64,000 nucleotides of DNA from Collimonas arenae (GTDB lineage: Bacteria; Pseudomonadota; Gammaproteobacteria; Burkholderiales; Burkholderiaceae_D), in NCBI RefSeq assembly GCF_000786695.1, contig NZ_CP009962.1:5332001-5396000 (forward strand). Direction: 5' to 3'. The notes beneath the pieces are model-generated. The model searched no databases. It saw nothing but the letters and a program-made list of their open reading frames with translations, and was not told where the DNA came from. Positions 28,591-36,972 of this stretch are shown here, piece by piece. The translations under genes were made by a program, and so were the position numbers. Every line of letters begins with the position of its first letter. Positions within the stretch are counted from its first letter, which is position 1.

Positions 28591-29190
28591 ATGACCATTC
28601 CAAGAATACTGTCAGCCTTCGCAGCGATTGCGCTGATTGCCGGTTGCGCCAGCAAGGTTGACGCGCCGATCCAGTACGATCTCGGCCCGCTGCCAACCGT
28701 CGCGGCGACTGCTGCTGCGGCCCTGCCGCCTATCAGCCTGGCCGACGTCAATTCACCCGCCTGGCTGGATAACAACATGATGTTCTACCGCCTGGCCTAC
28801 GCCAACGACCAGCAACCGCGGCCCTACGCCGGCAGCCGATGGACCATGCCGCCGGCGCAGCTGTTCCAGCAGCGCCTGAAATCACGGCTGGCGCAGGCGG
28901 GCGGCACCGTGCTGGCGATGTCGGACGCAGCGCTCAACATTCCTGTACTGCGCATCGACATGGACGACTACACGCAAACCTTCGACACGGCCTCGCACAG
29001 CGTGGCGACATTGCAAGTCCGCGCTTCGCTGTTCAATGGCCGCGCGTTGCTGGCGCAAAAGAATTTCAGCAGCCAGGCGGCAACTCCCAGCGCTGATGCT
29101 GCCGGCGCCGCCCGCGCTTTTGCCGGCGCTAACGACGCTGTAATCGACGACATGATGAGCTGGCTGGCGACAGTCGCGCCGAAAAAATAA
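28591..29190 (+). CDS. ABC-type transport auxiliary lipoprotein (PqiC/LptE-like)
   Basis: 199 residues with a lipoprotein signal (AIALIAGCASK, Cys ~19) and a PqiC-like domain (residues ~30-195, YRLAYANDQQPRPYAGSRW, SVATLQVRASLFNGRALLAQKNFS). It is probably an outer-membrane lipoprotein that receives lipids or anchors the MCE tunnel. The gene lies 17 bp after the MCE gene and its stop overlaps the ATG of the next gene (TAATG). Confidence 0.9.
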   Translation: MTIPRILSAFAAIALIAGCASKVDAPIQYDLGPLPTVAATAAAALPPISLADVNSPAWLDNNMMFYRLAYANDQQPRPYAGSRWTMPPAQLFQQRLKSRLAQAGGTVLAMSDAALNIPVLRIDMDDYTQTFDTASHSVATLQVRASLFNGRALLAQKNFSSQAATPSADAAGAARAFAGANDAVIDDMMSWLATVAPKK

Positions 29191-30359
29191 TGCAGGAAAA
29201 AATGGGACAGGAACCCACAGCCCCAAGCCCCTCTGCGGCATCGTCGTTTGCACGTGTCAGTCTCCTGATTTATTTGCTGCTGATTATTTATGCGAGCTGG
29301 TATCCGTTTGCTGGCTGGCGCGACCTCGGACTGACTGCCTTTGCCTACCTGACGGCGCCCTTGCCGCACTACTGGACCGTGTTCGATGTCTGGACCAATG
29401 TCGCCGGCTATCTGCCGCTAGGCATGCTGATGGTGCTTTCATTGCCGCGCTGGCGTCACTGGTCGCCTTACTGGGCCGTGCTGCTGGCAACGCTGGCCGG
29501 CGTCCTGATTTCCGGCAGCATGGAAGCAGTGCAAACCTTCCTGCCGACCCGGGTCGCCTCCAACCTGGACCTGATGACGAATAGCGCCGGCGCCCTGCTC
29601 GGGGCGGTGCTGGGCGCCATCCTGCGGCCGCGCTTCGGACCGGACAGCCGCCTGCTGCAACTGCGCGAGCGCTGGTTCAATCGCGAAGCCAGCCAGGGCA
29701 TGGTAGTGGTGGCCCTGTGGCCGCTGGCGCAGATTTATCCGCTCAGCCATCTTTTCGGCTTCGGCCAGGTGACATCGATGCTGTCCAACTGGCTGTCGGA
29801 CCTGCTGGAGCAACCGGTCGACTTGCAAGGCTGGATCACCAACGATTTCCAGTTCAGCGCCGACCAGTACTGGCTGACCGAAACCATCATCACCGCCTGC
29901 GGCCTGACCGGCGCCGCCCTTACCTTCCTGATCGTACTGCGCCAGCAGGCGCCGAAATTGCCACTGAGCCTGTTGCTGGTATTCGTCACGCTGATGACCA
30001 AGACACTGGCGACGGCGCTACTGTTTGCACCGGATAACGCCCTGGTCTGGTTCACCCCCGGCTCGTTCGGCGGCTTGCTGATAGGCGGCCTGATGCTGGG
30101 CGGGCTGGCTTATGCGCCGCAACTGGCGCAACGGCGGCTGGCGGCGTTGACCTTGATCATTGGGCTGGTGCTGGTGAATGTCATGCCGGACAATCCCTAC
30201 TATGTGGAAACCGTGCAGACCTGGACCCAAGGCAAATTCCTGAACTTTAACGGCGTTGCTCAGTTCCTGGCGATGCTATGGCCGTTTTGCACGCTGTGGT
30301 TCTTGTTGCATCCGATGCACAAGCGGCGCGCCAGCGAGCCCCAGCGGGACTCCAGATAG
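29190..30359 (+). CDS. VanZ-like membrane protein
   Basis: 389 residues with about nine to ten hydrophobic segments. The N-terminal part (LLLIIYASWYPFAGW, VWTNVAGYLPLGMLMVLSL, GSMEAVQTFLPTRVASNLDLMTNSAGALLGAVLG) matches the VanZ family, whose members include a teicoplanin-resistance protein; biochemical roles are unclear. The C-terminal half is extra membrane sequence beyond the VanZ domain. Its start overlaps the lipoprotein stop, so it is co-expressed with the lipid transporter, suggesting a cell-envelope function. Confidence 0.85.
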   Translation: MQEKMGQEPTAPSPSAASSFARVSLLIYLLLIIYASWYPFAGWRDLGLTAFAYLTAPLPHYWTVFDVWTNVAGYLPLGMLMVLSLPRWRHWSPYWAVLLATLAGVLISGSMEAVQTFLPTRVASNLDLMTNSAGALLGAVLGAILRPRFGPDSRLLQLRERWFNREASQGMVVVALWPLAQIYPLSHLFGFGQVTSMLSNWLSDLLEQPVDLQGWITNDFQFSADQYWLTETIITACGLTGAALTFLIVLRQQAPKLPLSLLLVFVTLMTKTLATALLFAPDNALVWFTPGSFGGLLIGGLMLGGLAYAPQLAQRRLAALTLIIGLVLVNVMPDNPYYVETVQTWTQGKFLNFNGVAQFLAMLWPFCTLWFLLHPMHKRRASEPQRDSR

Positions 30360-30485
30360 AGATAACTCGCCCGCCCCACCTCGCGGGCCATACCTGGCCG
30401 GCCGCACTGAAACAAAACCGGTGCAGGTGTATGATTCCTGCCTATCCTGCTTGCATCAGGCAGCCAACCATTCCAGCATTCCGTC

Positions 30486-30806
30486 ATGAGCGATAAACCC
30501 TTCTACGAACACCACGTCTTCTTCTGCCTCAACCAGCGCGCCCCGGGCGAGCGGGTTTGCTGCGCCAACAGCGGCGCCCAGGCAGCGCAGGAGCATGCAA
30601 AAAAGCGTATCAAGCAACTCGGCCTGGCCGGCGACGGTAAAGTCCGCATCAACAAGGCCGGTTGTCTCGAACGCTGCGAAGAGGGGCCGGCGCTGGTGAT
30701 TTATCCGCAAGGCACCTGGTATACCTATGTCGACAATGAAGATATCGACGAAATCATCGACGTCCATATCGTTGGCGGCAAGATCGTTGAACGCCTGAAA
30801 ATTTAA
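30486..30806 (+). CDS. Thioredoxin-like [2Fe-2S] ferredoxin
   Basis: 106 residues with the 2Fe-2S thioredoxin-fold cysteine pattern: Cys14 (FFCLNQR), Cys25/Cys26 (RVCCANSG), Cys60 and Cys64 (GCLERCEEGP). It resembles the small ferredoxins of Azotobacter and other proteobacteria that carry electrons or sense redox state. It precedes a hydrolase gene with 48 bp between; operon membership is plausible but not certain. Confidence 0.92.
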   Translation: MSDKPFYEHHVFFCLNQRAPGERVCCANSGAQAAQEHAKKRIKQLGLAGDGKVRINKAGCLERCEEGPALVIYPQGTWYTYVDNEDIDEIIDVHIVGGKIVERLKI

Positions 30807-30854
30807 ACTTTACGCGCAATGCGCACGCTGTCGTTATTCCCTTGAATTGATCCA

Positions 30855-31490
30855 ATGAACGCCCAAACCTTATCTTTCTTTATCGCCGGCGCCGTCGGCC
30901 AGCTTGAATGCGCACTAGACCTGCCTGATCCCGACGTCTTTCCGGTACCGCGCGGACTGGCGCTCGTGGCCCATCCCCACCCTCTGTTCGGCGGCACCAT
31001 GGACAACAAGGTGGTGCACACGCTGGCGCGCGGTTTCCTGACGCTAGGCTACGTCACGGTACGCATGAATTTCCGCGGCGTCGGCAAGTCCGAAGGCGTG
31101 CATGACGAAGGCCGTGGCGAGACCGACGACATGGCGCTGCTGCTGGCGCATATGCGCCAGCAGTATCCGGAGCTGCCGCTGGCGCTCGGCGGCTTTTCCT
31201 TCGGCACCTTCGTGCAGTCGCAATTGCAGCAACGCCTGATCGCGTCCGGCACGCCTGCCGAACGGCTGGTGCTGGTAGGCACCGCCGCCGGCAAGTGGCC
31301 GTTGCCGACAGTGCCGGCCAACAGCATCCTGATCCATGGCGAGCTGGACGAGACCATTCCGCTGAACTGGGTGTTTGAATGGGCGCGCCCGCAAGACATC
31401 CCGGTCATCGTGATTCCAGGCGCCGATCATTTTTTTCACCGACGGCTGCAACATATCAAGAATCTCATGGTCGAAATGTGGCACCGCTAG
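30855..31490 (+). CDS. Alpha/beta hydrolase
   Basis: 211 residues with the serine-hydrolase fold: oxyanion region HPHPLFGGTMDNKVVHTLA (residues ~37-55), nucleophile motif GGFSFGTF (~113-120), acid in GELDETIPL (~159) and His in GADHFFHR (~192). It is most like the short COG2945 hydrolases. The substrate is unknown. It follows the 2Fe-2S gene in the same direction. Confidence 0.92.
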   Translation: MNAQTLSFFIAGAVGQLECALDLPDPDVFPVPRGLALVAHPHPLFGGTMDNKVVHTLARGFLTLGYVTVRMNFRGVGKSEGVHDEGRGETDDMALLLAHMRQQYPELPLALGGFSFGTFVQSQLQQRLIASGTPAERLVLVGTAAGKWPLPTVPANSILIHGELDETIPLNWVFEWARPQDIPVIVIPGADHFFHRRLQHIKNLMVEMWHR

Positions 31491-31701
31491 GACGGCGATT
31501 TCAACGCGATTCGCGCAACTTGGATTATTGTTAAGTCGACCAGCCGGGCGGTAGCGCTATAATTCTGTCGGCACGCTTGTATGCGGCTGTTTGCTCACCG
31601 CCTCCGCTTACGCATTTTTTCAACCCATTCACGCCAATAAAATTGCTCTTTATCACTATAGATGTAGTTTTGTCGGCCTTGATTTCATTACTAGATATTC
31701 C

Positions 31702-32847
31702 ATGAAAAAAATATTCGCGGCGCTCGCTGCAACTGTCCTCTCCATATCCGTTGCCTTTGCCCAGACCCTGCCCTCGCCGACAGTGGCCGCCAAATCATGG
31801 CTGTTGCTGGACACCACCAGCAACCAGGTGATCGCGTCGCAAGACCCGGACATGCGTATCGAACCGGCTTCGCTGGCCAAGATCATGACCGCTTACGTCG
31901 TCTTCGAAGCCCTCAGGGACAAGAAGGTCAGCCTCGACCAGATGGTCAACGTCTCGGTGCGTGCCTGGAAAGTCGACCCGAGCAGCTCGAAAATGTTTAT
32001 CGATCCAGCCACGCCGGTATCGATCAACGACCTGCTGTACGGTCTGATGGTGGTATCGGGTAACGACGCCGCTGTTGCATTGGCCGAAGCCGTGGCTGGT
32101 ACCGAAGACTCCTTCGTCGCGCTGATGAACCACGAAGCAGAGCGCATGGGCATGAAAAACACGCATTTCGGCAATCCGCACGGCTTGCCTAGCGCGGACA
32201 CCTACTCCACTGCACGCGACCTGGCTAACCTGGCGGCGCGCGTGACCATCGATTTCCCTGAGTTCTACAAGATCGACTCGACCAAGAAATACACTTACAA
32301 CAAGATCACCCAGCCTAACCGCAACCGCCTGCTGTGGAGCGATCCGACCGTCGACGGCATGAAGACCGGCCACACCAGCAGCGCCGGCTACTCCATCATC
32401 GCCAGCGCCAAGCGCCCTAATGCAGGCGGCGACCGCCGCTTGATGGCAGTCGTGATCGGCACCAATTCCGACGGCACTCGTACCCAGGAAGCGCAAAAGC
32501 TGTTGAACTGGGGCTTCCAGAACTTCGACACCGTCAAGCTGTACGCCAAGGACCAGGCAGTCGATACGCCGCAAGTCTGGAAGGGCGCCAAGAGCCAGGT
32601 CAAGATCGGCTTCACCCACGACGTCTATGTGACCGTACCGAAGGGCATCACCGACAAGATCAAGCCGGTGCTGGAACGCACAGACCCGCTGATCGCGCCG
32701 ATCCAGCAAAACGCCAAGGTTGGCACCGTCAAGGTCAACGCCGACGGCAAGACGATTGCCGAATTCCCGGTAGTGGCGCTGGAAAACGTCGGCCAGGCCA
32801 CCATCTTCGGCCGCGCCTGGGATTCGATCCGTTTGATGTTCAAGTAA
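31702..32847 (+). CDS. dacA: D-alanyl-D-alanine carboxypeptidase (penicillin-binding protein 5/6 family)
   Basis: 381 residues starting at the ATG of a signal peptide (KKIFAALAATVLSISVAFA). The catalytic motifs of class C low-molecular-weight PBPs are complete: Ser57-x-x-Lys60 (ASLAK), SGN in VVSGNDA and KTG in DGMKTGHTSS. The C-terminal beta domain (~285-381) ends in a short amphipathic helix (ATIFGRAWDSIRLMFK) that would anchor it to the inner membrane. It trims pentapeptides in the wall. A tataat hexamer lies at 31558-31563, and a strong terminator follows. The gene is often beside dat in relatives, but not here. Confidence 0.95.
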   Translation: MKKIFAALAATVLSISVAFAQTLPSPTVAAKSWLLLDTTSNQVIASQDPDMRIEPASLAKIMTAYVVFEALRDKKVSLDQMVNVSVRAWKVDPSSSKMFIDPATPVSINDLLYGLMVVSGNDAAVALAEAVAGTEDSFVALMNHEAERMGMKNTHFGNPHGLPSADTYSTARDLANLAARVTIDFPEFYKIDSTKKYTYNKITQPNRNRLLWSDPTVDGMKTGHTSSAGYSIIASAKRPNAGGDRRLMAVVIGTNSDGTRTQEAQKLLNWGFQNFDTVKLYAKDQAVDTPQVWKGAKSQVKIGFTHDVYVTVPKGITDKIKPVLERTDPLIAPIQQNAKVGTVKVNADGKTIAEFPVVALENVGQATIFGRAWDSIRLMFK

Positions 32848-32875
32848 ATGCGGTAGCCCTGACCGGGCTTATCCC

Positions 32876-32907
32876 AAAAATGACAGCTGCGGCTGTCATT
32901 TTTTTTG
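32876..32907 (+). terminator. Rho-independent terminator of dacA
   Basis: aaaaatgacagc (32876-32887) pairs with gctgtcattttt (32892-32903) around tgcg, followed by more T residues. It is placed 29 bp after the dacA stop. Confidence 0.92.
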
Positions 32908-33119
32908 CAAGATGCCGCCCTCCGTGACACGCTGGCGGAATATTTCAGGATGTAACATCTGGTTACAAATTGTCGTACGGTAACAATTGAAATATGTTGC
33001 AGCTTGTAAAAACTGAAGAGTACACTCGTTTCCCATTGACAACCCCGCCATCACGTAAATGATGTGGCATGCGTTATCAACGCAATGCCTGCACATGGCA
33101 GTACAACAGGAGGAATAAT

Positions 33120-33200
33120 ATGATGCTCAGCTTCATTCGTTTCCAGCCGTTTGCCTTCCAAGCCGCATCAGGACTGCTCGCTCCACCGCTTCGCCGCTAA
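33120..33200 (+). CDS. Candidate leader mini-ORF, 26 residues
   Basis: A strong Shine-Dalgarno sequence (aggagg) lies 6 nt before ATG at 33120 (an ATG pair). The frame encodes a 26-residue peptide beginning MMLSFIRF and ending APPLRR, then taa at 33198. It stands in a 560-bp region between the dacA terminator and the EXORDIUM-like gene, where no other gene fits, and 270 bp upstream of that gene's start. The optimum ribosome site argues for real translation; a role as a regulatory leader peptide is inferred. It does not resemble a leader peptide known to me. Confidence 0.5.
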   Translation: MMLSFIRFQPFAFQAASGLLAPPLRR

Positions 33201-33470
33201 TCAATCGAGGACAAAGCGGTAAGGTGCGCTAGCGCCGCCTGAACCCTGTCCGGCAATTCATCCAATTTCCCGTTTTATCGAATTTCAGCCCTGGCGTTGT
33301 GCACAAACGTCCGGGTTGTCTTAGACGCATCTGCCGTTTCGCCGTCACACATGGCGATCTGCAATGCGTTGACTCTGTAGCGGCCAGTAGTTCCGCTGCA
33401 GATGCGGTGACCGGACGTTCCCGATCGGAACTCCGGCTATGTCAATTCACATCAACCACGGAGAGATGCA

Positions 33471-34400
33471 ATGAAATTGAATCGCAAATTAGTTGTGCTG
33501 GCGTTGTCCTGTGCATACGCAAGCGTCGCGCTGGCAGGGGCAGTCAAAGAAAGCAGCGACTCGGTCTACAAGCCGACCGGCAAGGGCTGGGGCGAGCTGG
33601 ACCTGGACGCACAAAGCCACGCGCAAAAAGCTGCTACCCTGCGCGCGCAACGCAGCGGCAACCTGACCAACCAGGGTGGTCCGGTCATGACAGGGCCGAA
33701 AAACGTCTACTACATCTGGTACGGCAGCTGGGACGCCGCCTCGAAAAACGTATTGACCAATCTCGGCACGCATATCGGCGGCTCGCCTTATTTCAACATC
33801 AATACCACCTATACCAACAAGGCCGGCACGCATGTGCAGAACGTCGTCAACTACGCCTCCAGCGCCACCGACAGCGGCTCGCTTGGCACCCAACTGTCGG
33901 ACGCCAATATCCAGACCATCGTTTCCAACCAGATCACCGCAGGTGCCCTGCCACTGGATCCGAACGGCATCTACTTCGTGCTGACCGACAAGAACACCAC
34001 TGCAACTTCGGGCTTCTGCACCCAGTATTGCGGCTGGCATACCAATGCCACGATCAACGGCCAGGACATCAAGTACGCCTTCATCGGCAATCCTGAAACA
34101 CAGTGTGCATCTTCCTGCGGAGCCAGCACACCGAGCCCGAACAATACGCCGGGCGCCGATGCCATGGCCAGCATCCTGTCGCATGAAATGGAAGAAACCA
34201 CCACCGATCCGGATGGCAATGCCTGGTATGCGTTATCCAACGGTATGGAAAATGGCGATAAATGCGCATGGAATTTCGGCGCGACTTCAACAGCTTCAAA
34301 CGGCGCGACATACAACCAGACCATCGGCACCATGAAGTACCTGATCCAGCAAAACTGGACCCTGCTGCCGACACAGGCTTGCGCCCAACACTATCCTTAA
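33471..34400 (+). CDS. Secreted EXORDIUM-like (Phi_1 family) protein
   Basis: 309 residues with a signal peptide (LVVLALSCAYASVALAG, ~7-23). The mature part follows the plant EXORDIUM/PHI-1 pattern almost segment by segment: GPKNVYYIWYGSWD (75-88), LTNLGTHIGGSPYFNINTTY (95-114), GIYFVLT (166-172), SGFCTQYCGWHT (180-191), IKYAFIGNP (200-208) and DAMASILSHEMEETTTDP (230-247). Six cysteines (183, 187, 212, 216, 265, 304) are well placed for disulfides, and a dsbC gene lies two genes downstream. HEMEE at 238-242 looks metal-binding, but protease activity is not established. Plant members respond to brassinosteroid and phosphate; the bacterial role is unknown. ggagag 5 nt before the ATG supports the start. 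Confidence 0.85.
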   Translation: MKLNRKLVVLALSCAYASVALAGAVKESSDSVYKPTGKGWGELDLDAQSHAQKAATLRAQRSGNLTNQGGPVMTGPKNVYYIWYGSWDAASKNVLTNLGTHIGGSPYFNINTTYTNKAGTHVQNVVNYASSATDSGSLGTQLSDANIQTIVSNQITAGALPLDPNGIYFVLTDKNTTATSGFCTQYCGWHTNATINGQDIKYAFIGNPETQCASSCGASTPSPNNTPGADAMASILSHEMEETTTDPDGNAWYALSNGMENGDKCAWNFGATSTASNGATYNQTIGTMKYLIQQNWTLLPTQACAQHYP

Positions 34401-34503
34401 TGAAAAGAACCGCGTGATGTAACATGACATTCTGCCGCTGAGCGCTCAGCGACGGAATGTCACTGCGATCTTCTTCATGCATTCATCGTCAGGATCCAAC
34501 GCT

Positions 34504-35031
34504 ATGAAAAAAAGTCCTCTTCTGCTTGCGCTACTGCTGGCAATCCCTGTGTTCAGCCTGGCGCAGCAAGCTCCGGCTCCGGCAGCCACCAGAACCATAC
34601 CCACCGTCACCCGTACCGTACAGATTTTCAGCACGCTGGAAAACGAATTGAATGACGCCGTACAGCAGCGCAACAGCGGCGTCGTGGAAAAACGTTTGGC
34701 CAATGACTACGAACTGCGCACAGCCGGCGCTCCCGGCCGCCCGACCCCACGCGCCGAATCTATCGCCGCCTTGCAGAAAGCAGCGCCGTTCGCATCCGAG
34801 GTGCAGCAAATGGCGGTTCATGAATATGGCAATCTGATGGTGGTCAGCTTCCTGTGGTCTCTCGATGTCCCGGCAACCGGCACCATCGCCAAGCAGATAT
34901 TTGTGGTCGACACCTGGAAGCAGGTCGAAGGCGACTGGAAGCTGGCCGTCCGCTATGCCGCGCCGGCCGACAAACAACAAACGGTCCCGGGAGCCGACCT
35001 GTCCGAGCCGAAAATCAAGAAGAAAATCTGA
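34504..35031 (+). CDS. Exported SnoaL/NTF2-like (DUF4440-type) protein
   Basis: 175 residues starting at the ATG that gives a signal peptide (KKSPLLLALLLAIPVFSLAQQA). The remainder shows the alpha-plus-beta cone of NTF2-like proteins: FSTLENELNDAVQQRNSGVVEKRLANDYELR, VHEYGNLMVVSFLWSL and QIFVVDTWKQVEGDWKLAVRYA. Most members bind small ligands or have no enzyme activity, and no active residue can be named. It lies between the EXORDIUM-like gene and dsbC, so all three are exported proteins. Confidence 0.78.
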   Translation: MKKSPLLLALLLAIPVFSLAQQAPAPAATRTIPTVTRTVQIFSTLENELNDAVQQRNSGVVEKRLANDYELRTAGAPGRPTPRAESIAALQKAAPFASEVQQMAVHEYGNLMVVSFLWSLDVPATGTIAKQIFVVDTWKQVEGDWKLAVRYAAPADKQQTVPGADLSEPKIKKKI

Positions 35032-35082
35032 TGCGCGGCGCAGGACCAGGCTGACATTTATCACTTTTCAAATGGAGTCGTA

Positions 35083-35802
35083 ATGAACCGGATCAAAAGC
35101 ACGCTGGTCTTGCTATGCAGCCTGGCGGCCACCGCGGTCTGCGCTGAAACCGTGCAGGAAGCGCGTGTCAAGAAACTGATAGAACCGCGCATGGGCGCCA
35201 ATATCAAAGTCGATTCCGTCACAAAGACGCCATATGCCGGATTGTATGAAATCCGCACCAATGGCGATATTTTCTATACCGACGAAAACGCCGACTACAT
35301 CGTGGTCGGCAAGGTCATCGACACCCACACCTACAAGGACCTGACGAAGGAAAGAGTGGACCAGCTGGCGGTAATCAATTTCGCCGATCTGCCGCTCGAC
35401 GAAGCGATCAAGACTGTCAAAGGCAACGGCAAACGCGTCATGGCGATATTCGAGGACCCGAACTGTCCCTATTGCAAGAACCTGCACAAAACCCTGCAGG
35501 ACATCGACAACGTGACGGTTTACACCTTCCTGCTGAATATCCTGTCCGACGATTCCGCGGTGAAATCGCGCAATATCTGGTGCGCGGCGGATCGCAGCAA
35601 AGCCTGGAACGAATGGATGGTCGACGGCAAACCGGCCGCAACGGTCGCAACGGCCTGCCCTACGCCAAACGACAAGGTGCTGGCCTTGGGCAAAAAATTG
35701 CGTATCGTCGGCACTCCCACTGTGTATTTCTCCGACGGTACCAGGACTGGCAGCGCACTCGACGCCAAGGCTCTGGAACAGAAACTGGCATCTCTCAAGT
35801 AG
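35083..35802 (+). CDS. dsbC: Thiol:disulfide interchange protein DsbC
   Basis: 239 residues with signal peptide, N-terminal dimerisation domain (~22-80, KLIEPRMGANIKVDSVTKTPYAGLYEI) and thioredoxin domain. The active site is CPYC at 128-131, and the cis-proline loop is IVGTPTVYF (~215). In the periplasm it rearranges wrong disulfides, kept reduced by DsbD. Neighbouring exported proteins, one with six cysteines, are possible clients. Note the convergent nucleosidase gene downstream. Confidence 0.93.
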   Translation: MNRIKSTLVLLCSLAATAVCAETVQEARVKKLIEPRMGANIKVDSVTKTPYAGLYEIRTNGDIFYTDENADYIVVGKVIDTHTYKDLTKERVDQLAVINFADLPLDEAIKTVKGNGKRVMAIFEDPNCPYCKNLHKTLQDIDNVTVYTFLLNILSDDSAVKSRNIWCAADRSKAWNEWMVDGKPAATVATACPTPNDKVLALGKKLRIVGTPTVYFSDGTRTGSALDAKALEQKLASLK

Positions 35803-35843
35803 TCTTGCCGGATTTCCTGGAAGCGCGACAATCAGGTCTCAGA

Positions 35844-36914
35844 TTAGCGCTGGCTGCGGCGGCTCCAGGCTTCCAGGAAAGCCAGCGTTACATTCGCCTC
35901 GTTGGTCTCCGCCAGACCGCTGCCAAAGAAGGCGCCGACATCCTTGAAATCGTTGCCGCCAGCCAGGTCCGACAAGCTGCGGAAGGCGATAAAGGGTACG
36001 CGATTGGCATACGCTACCTGGGCAAAGGCTGCCGTTTCCATATCCACCACCTGTGCTTGCAGATTGTCGTAGAGATAAGCGCGATAACCCGGATTAGCCA
36101 GGAAGGCCGTGCCGGAAACCCCACGGCCGCCGACCCGCAGTTCCGGCTGGACGCTGACGCACAGCGCCGGATTCTTCGGTCCGCATTTGGCCAGCGCAGG
36201 TTTCAAGGTACGCGCCAGCGCCAGCATCTCGGCATCGGCCTGGAACTCGAAGCGAAATTCGCCTTGCGGCGCATTACCGGCGTTCATCACAAAATTCTCG
36301 CGCATGAAAAGCCCGCTGCTGACCTGGCCATGCGGCGTATCGATCTTGAAATCCGGACGCGGCTTGCCGTTTTCCGTCGCCAGCCTGACGCCCAGGCAGC
36401 CGACATCGCCAGCCGTTCCGCATGGCGCCGGCAGACTGCCGTCGCCATTCCAGTAAACTTCCATCGGCATCGCCCAGCTTTCCGGTACGATCACATCACC
36501 CACATGGTTGCCCGGATTGACGCCGCCGGCGATGCCGCTCATCAGCAGCCGCTCGACGTGGAAATGATCCATCATCAGCTGCGTCACCATGGTGGCGTTG
36601 ACCACACTGACACCGCTCAGCACGATCACTACCGGGTTACCGCGTAGTTCACCGGTCGTGAACCGGTTGCCGTTGATTTTCCAGTCGCGCTTCTTTTGCG
36701 TCTGCTCCAACAGGATATCGGCCTCTGCGCCGAATGCAGAGACGATACCGATACGCGGCTTGCAGTCGGTCAGGCAATGTTTATCCGCTGCCGCCGCTGA
36801 ACCGACGGCGCTCGTCAGCGCCGCGCCAAGTAGCAAGGCAGACGCGCTGCGGCGCAGCGTATTGAATAAAGGCTTCGAGACAGGCAAGGGAATTCCTTTC
36901 ACTTTCACTTTCAC
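35844..36914 (-). CDS. Exported nucleosidase of the MTA/SAH nucleosidase-PNP family
   Basis: 356 residues. A signal sequence (ASALLLGAALTSAVGSAAAADK, ~24-45) shows that it is exported, unlike cytoplasmic MTA/SAH nucleosidase. The catalytic domain has the family pattern: RIGIVSAFGAEADILLEQTQ (~54-73), LMSGIAGGVNPGNHVGDVIV (~120-140), DMETAAFAQVA (~290-300) and the RSLSDLAGG acid motif (~312-320). It also has two Cys-containing insertions. The likely role is release of bases from extracellular nucleosides, but the substrate is not predictable. The start at 36914 is followed by an unusual Lys-rich lead before the signal. Confidence 0.85.
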   Translation of the reverse strand: MKVKVKGIPLPVSKPLFNTLRRSASALLLGAALTSAVGSAAAADKHCLTDCKPRIGIVSAFGAEADILLEQTQKKRDWKINGNRFTTGELRGNPVVIVLSGVSVVNATMVTQLMMDHFHVERLLMSGIAGGVNPGNHVGDVIVPESWAMPMEVYWNGDGSLPAPCGTAGDVGCLGVRLATENGKPRPDFKIDTPHGQVSSGLFMRENFVMNAGNAPQGEFRFEFQADAEMLALARTLKPALAKCGPKNPALCVSVQPELRVGGRGVSGTAFLANPGYRAYLYDNLQAQVVDMETAAFAQVAYANRVPFIAFRSLSDLAGGNDFKDVGAFFGSGLAETNEANVTLAFLEAWSRRSQR

Positions 36915-36972
36915 TTAATGGACAGCTGCGGCAGACAGGGCAAGCCTATCGGGCTCTTTTCTGAAAAGGCAA

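Noticed and set aside
35813..35880. 12-bp inverted repeat tttcctggaagc/gcttccaggaaa between dsbC and the nucleosidase gene
   Set aside because: The 44-bp loop, and a right arm inside coding sequence, make a terminator doubtful; possibly chance.
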